Source: Mixta theicola (GTDB lineage: Bacteria; Pseudomonadota; Gammaproteobacteria; Enterobacterales; Enterobacteriaceae). Taken from it: a stretch of DNA of 64,000 nt. The notes under the pieces are model-generated. The model ran no database searches. It was not told the DNA's origin and was given only the letters and a program-made list of their open reading frames with translations. The stretch is taken from the NCBI RefSeq assembly GCF_002895925.1, contig NZ_NWUO01000002.1, forward strand, positions 1 to 64,000. The letters are read 5' to 3'. This document shows, piece by piece, positions 62,645 through 64,000 of this stretch (positions are counted from its first letter, which is position 1; the number at the start of each line of letters is the position of its first letter). The position numbers and the translations under genes are program-made.

Positions 62645-62840
62645 AGGTCAGGTTAAGTGGTTCAACGAATCCAAAGGTTTTGGCTTTATTACTCCGGCAG
62701 ATGGCAGTAAAGATGTATTCGTTCACTTTTCTGCTATCCAGGGTAACGGCTTCAAAACGCTGGCTGAAGGCCAGAACGTCGAGTTCGAAATTCAGGATGG
62801 TCAGAAAGGTCCGGCTGCGGTTAACGTTGTCGCTATCTGA
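62631..62840 (+). CDS. cspC: Cold-shock-family RNA chaperone CspC
   Basis: Sixty-nine residues, differing from E. coli CspC at only one position by memory (VVAI for VTAI at the end). [10 protein letters not shown] and [10 protein letters not shown] are the RNP1 and RNP2 nucleic-acid-binding motifs. It is constitutively expressed, stabilises mRNAs such as rpoS and can act as an antiterminator. Ribosome site TAAGG lies in yobF. A terminator follows at 62893. Confidence 0.96.
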   Translation: MAKIKGQVKWFNESKGFGFITPADGSKDVFVHFSAIQGNGFKTLAEGQNVEFEIQDGQKGPAAVNVVAI

Positions 62841-62892
62841 TAGCCTGTTTTCCTTTTCACGCGGCCCTTCGGGTATCGCGTAGAGAGAAGGC

Positions 62893-62927
62893 AAAGGCCC
62901 CGGTTAATGACCGGGGCCTTTCTTTTT
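62893..62927 (+). terminator. Rho-independent terminator after cspC
   Basis: AAAGGCCCCGGT-TAATG-ACCGGGGCCTTT, a 12-bp stem followed by CTTTTT. Confidence 0.93.
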
Positions 62928-62991
62928 GGCGGATGACGCTATTGCCCGCAGCGTGTAAACTGCGCGCCTGATTCAGCCAGAGAAAAAGACC

Positions 62992-63798
62992 ATGGATTAT
63001 CTTTGTCCCCTCTGTCAGCAGCCGTTAACGCTGGTTCATCACAGCTGGCGCTGTGCGCGACAACATCAGTTCGATCGGGCAAAAGAGGGTTACGTTAACC
63101 TACTGCCGGTGCAGCATAAGCGATCCAAAGAGCCCGGCGACAGCGCGGAAATGATGCAGGCGCGTCGGCAGTTTCTTGACGCCGGTTATTATCAGCCGCT
63201 GCAGCAGCGAGTGGCTTCTCTGTTAGCGCAGCAGTTACCCGCGTCGGCCAGCGTGCTGGATATTGGCTGCGGCGAAGGTTATTACACCGCAGCGGTTGCC
63301 GATGCGTTGGGAAAACAGGCCGACGTTTGCGGGCTGGACGTCGCTAAAGTGGCGATTCGGGCCGCGGCAAAACGCTATCGCCATATCGATTTTTGCGTGG
63401 CTTCCAGTCATCGTCTGCCGTTTGCCGATGCTTCGCTGGACGGCGTACTACGCATCTACGCGCCCTGTAAGGCTGATGAACTGGCGCGCGTAATACGCAG
63501 CGGCGGCTGTTTGCTGACCGTAACGCCTGGGCCGCGCCATCTGCTGCAGTTTAAGGCGCTGATCTATTCGCAGGTCAAATTGCATGATACGCAACAGGAA
63601 AACCTGCCGGGATTTACGCTGGAAGCGGAACAGCAGCTGGCGTACCCGTTAACGCTGACCGGTGCGGATGCGGTGACGCTGCTGCAAATGACGCCTTTTG
63701 CCTGGCGCGCCAGCCCGGAAGTGTGGCAAGCGCTGCGCGACAGCGTGCAGTTTAACAGCGAGGCGGATTTTATCGTGCGTCTTTGGCGCCGTGGTTAA
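62992..63798 (+). CDS. rlmA: 23S rRNA m1G745 methyltransferase RlmA
   Basis: A 268-residue methyltransferase (E. coli RlmA/RrmA is 269). The N-terminal zinc site is CPLCQQPL...[10 protein letters not shown] (C5, C8, C21, H25), followed by [20 protein letters not shown]. The SAM motif is [20 protein letters not shown]. It modifies G745 in helix 35 of 23S rRNA. It is convergent with mntP. Confidence 0.95.
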   Translation: MDYLCPLCQQPLTLVHHSWRCARQHQFDRAKEGYVNLLPVQHKRSKEPGDSAEMMQARRQFLDAGYYQPLQQRVASLLAQQLPASASVLDIGCGEGYYTAAVADALGKQADVCGLDVAKVAIRAAAKRYRHIDFCVASSHRLPFADASLDGVLRIYAPCKADELARVIRSGGCLLTVTPGPRHLLQFKALIYSQVKLHDTQQENLPGFTLEAEQQLAYPLTLTGADAVTLLQMTPFAWRASPEVWQALRDSVQFNSEADFIVRLWRRG

Positions 63799-63807
63799 TC
63801 TGCGGTC

Positions 63808-64000
63808 TCAGGCGAGATGGGCCCACAGGATCTGACCGCCGATGGCAATCAGCACCGCGCCGCCGAGGATCTCAGCGCGTTTGCCCAGTAGCGGCCCGAT
63901 CAGGCGGCCAATCAGGACGCCGACAGTGGTCATGGTAAAGGTAGAGAGGCCAATCAGCAGCGCGGTCAGGATAATGTTTACCTGCATAAACGCCAGGCTA
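63808..64000 (-). CDS. mntP: Manganese exporter MntP, C-terminal part (partial)
   Basis: The final ~63 codons of the Mn2+ efflux pump MntP (YebN). Read on the minus strand: [40 protein letters not shown] and a final ILWAHLA, matching the last two helices. The 5' part and its manganese riboswitch lie beyond the window. It is convergent with rlmA, 9 bases apart. Confidence 0.93.
   Translation of the reverse strand, partial: SLAFMQVNIILTALLIGLSTFTMTTVGVLIGRLIGPLLGKRAEILGGAVLIAIGGQILWAHLA

Overview
This window comes from an enterobacterial chromosome, most likely from the Erwiniaceae (Pantoea/Mixta/Erwinia side). The right part (about 46.9-64 kb) keeps the E. coli order pphA - rsmF - letB(yebT) - letA(yebS) - msrC - proQ - prc - htpX - yebQ - kdgR - yobH - yebO - yobF - cspC - rlmA - mntP, and these proteins look like close relatives of the E. 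coli ones. The genus is an inference, because no rRNA or species marker is present.

Layout. (1) 1-2.8 kb is the end of an older mobile element: an IS3-family transposase end, a tail-fibre-assembly remnant cut by that IS, an intact O-antigen-type acyltransferase, and debris. (2) 2828-39515 is an essentially complete P2/186-type prophage of about 36.7 kb. It is bounded by imperfect copies of the 3' end (terminator) of the small RNA gene sdsR/ryeB, a known prophage target next to pphA. Reading left to right: int, ogr, D, U, T, E/E', FII, FI, a DNA invertase beside an invertible tail-fibre segment, H, I, J, W, V, a two-gene moron, S, R, lysC/lysB, endolysin, holin, X, L, M, N, O, then P, a small ORF and Q on the other strand, a two-gene nuclease + helical-repeat cassette, cos, an SOS-controlled small operon, A, dam, early genes, CII-like, Cox-like, a CI-type repressor, a YebY-like secreted protein, and a DUF262 + HEPN cassette. 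(3) 39.5-46.8 kb is a second degraded island (integrase tail, DUF1493 genes, one frameshifted gene) passing into stress and nitrate-response genes (KGG protein, yeaR-yoaG, a DUF883-like protein), an amidotransferase-like gene and an alpha/beta hydrolase. (4) 46.9-64 kb is core chromosome.

How the prophage seems to work. A 186-like switch (CI/CII/Cox-like/Fil) keeps lysogeny. Two perfect LexA boxes were found. One lies upstream of a 61-aa gene beside cos, the position where phage 186 keeps its SOS antirepressor tum. The other lies upstream of int, which is not in the repressor operon as it is in P2. Ogr should switch on late genes, and a TGT-N12-ACA site is present upstream of V. The tail-fibre tip can be switched by the invertase through two identical 28-bp inverted repeats.

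The best candidates for undescribed systems are three AT-rich cargo cassettes in the prophage: the PD-(D/E)XK-like nuclease plus helical-repeat pair (25919-29348), the DUF262 + HEPN pair flanked by 18-bp direct repeats (36895-39459), and the small two-gene moron between V and S (15924-17133). None was tested against a database here. Other oddities are a one-base deletion that breaks htpX, the absence of mgrB from its usual place, a repressor with a duplicated DNA-binding domain, and a pseudoknot-like RNA ahead of yobF-cspC.
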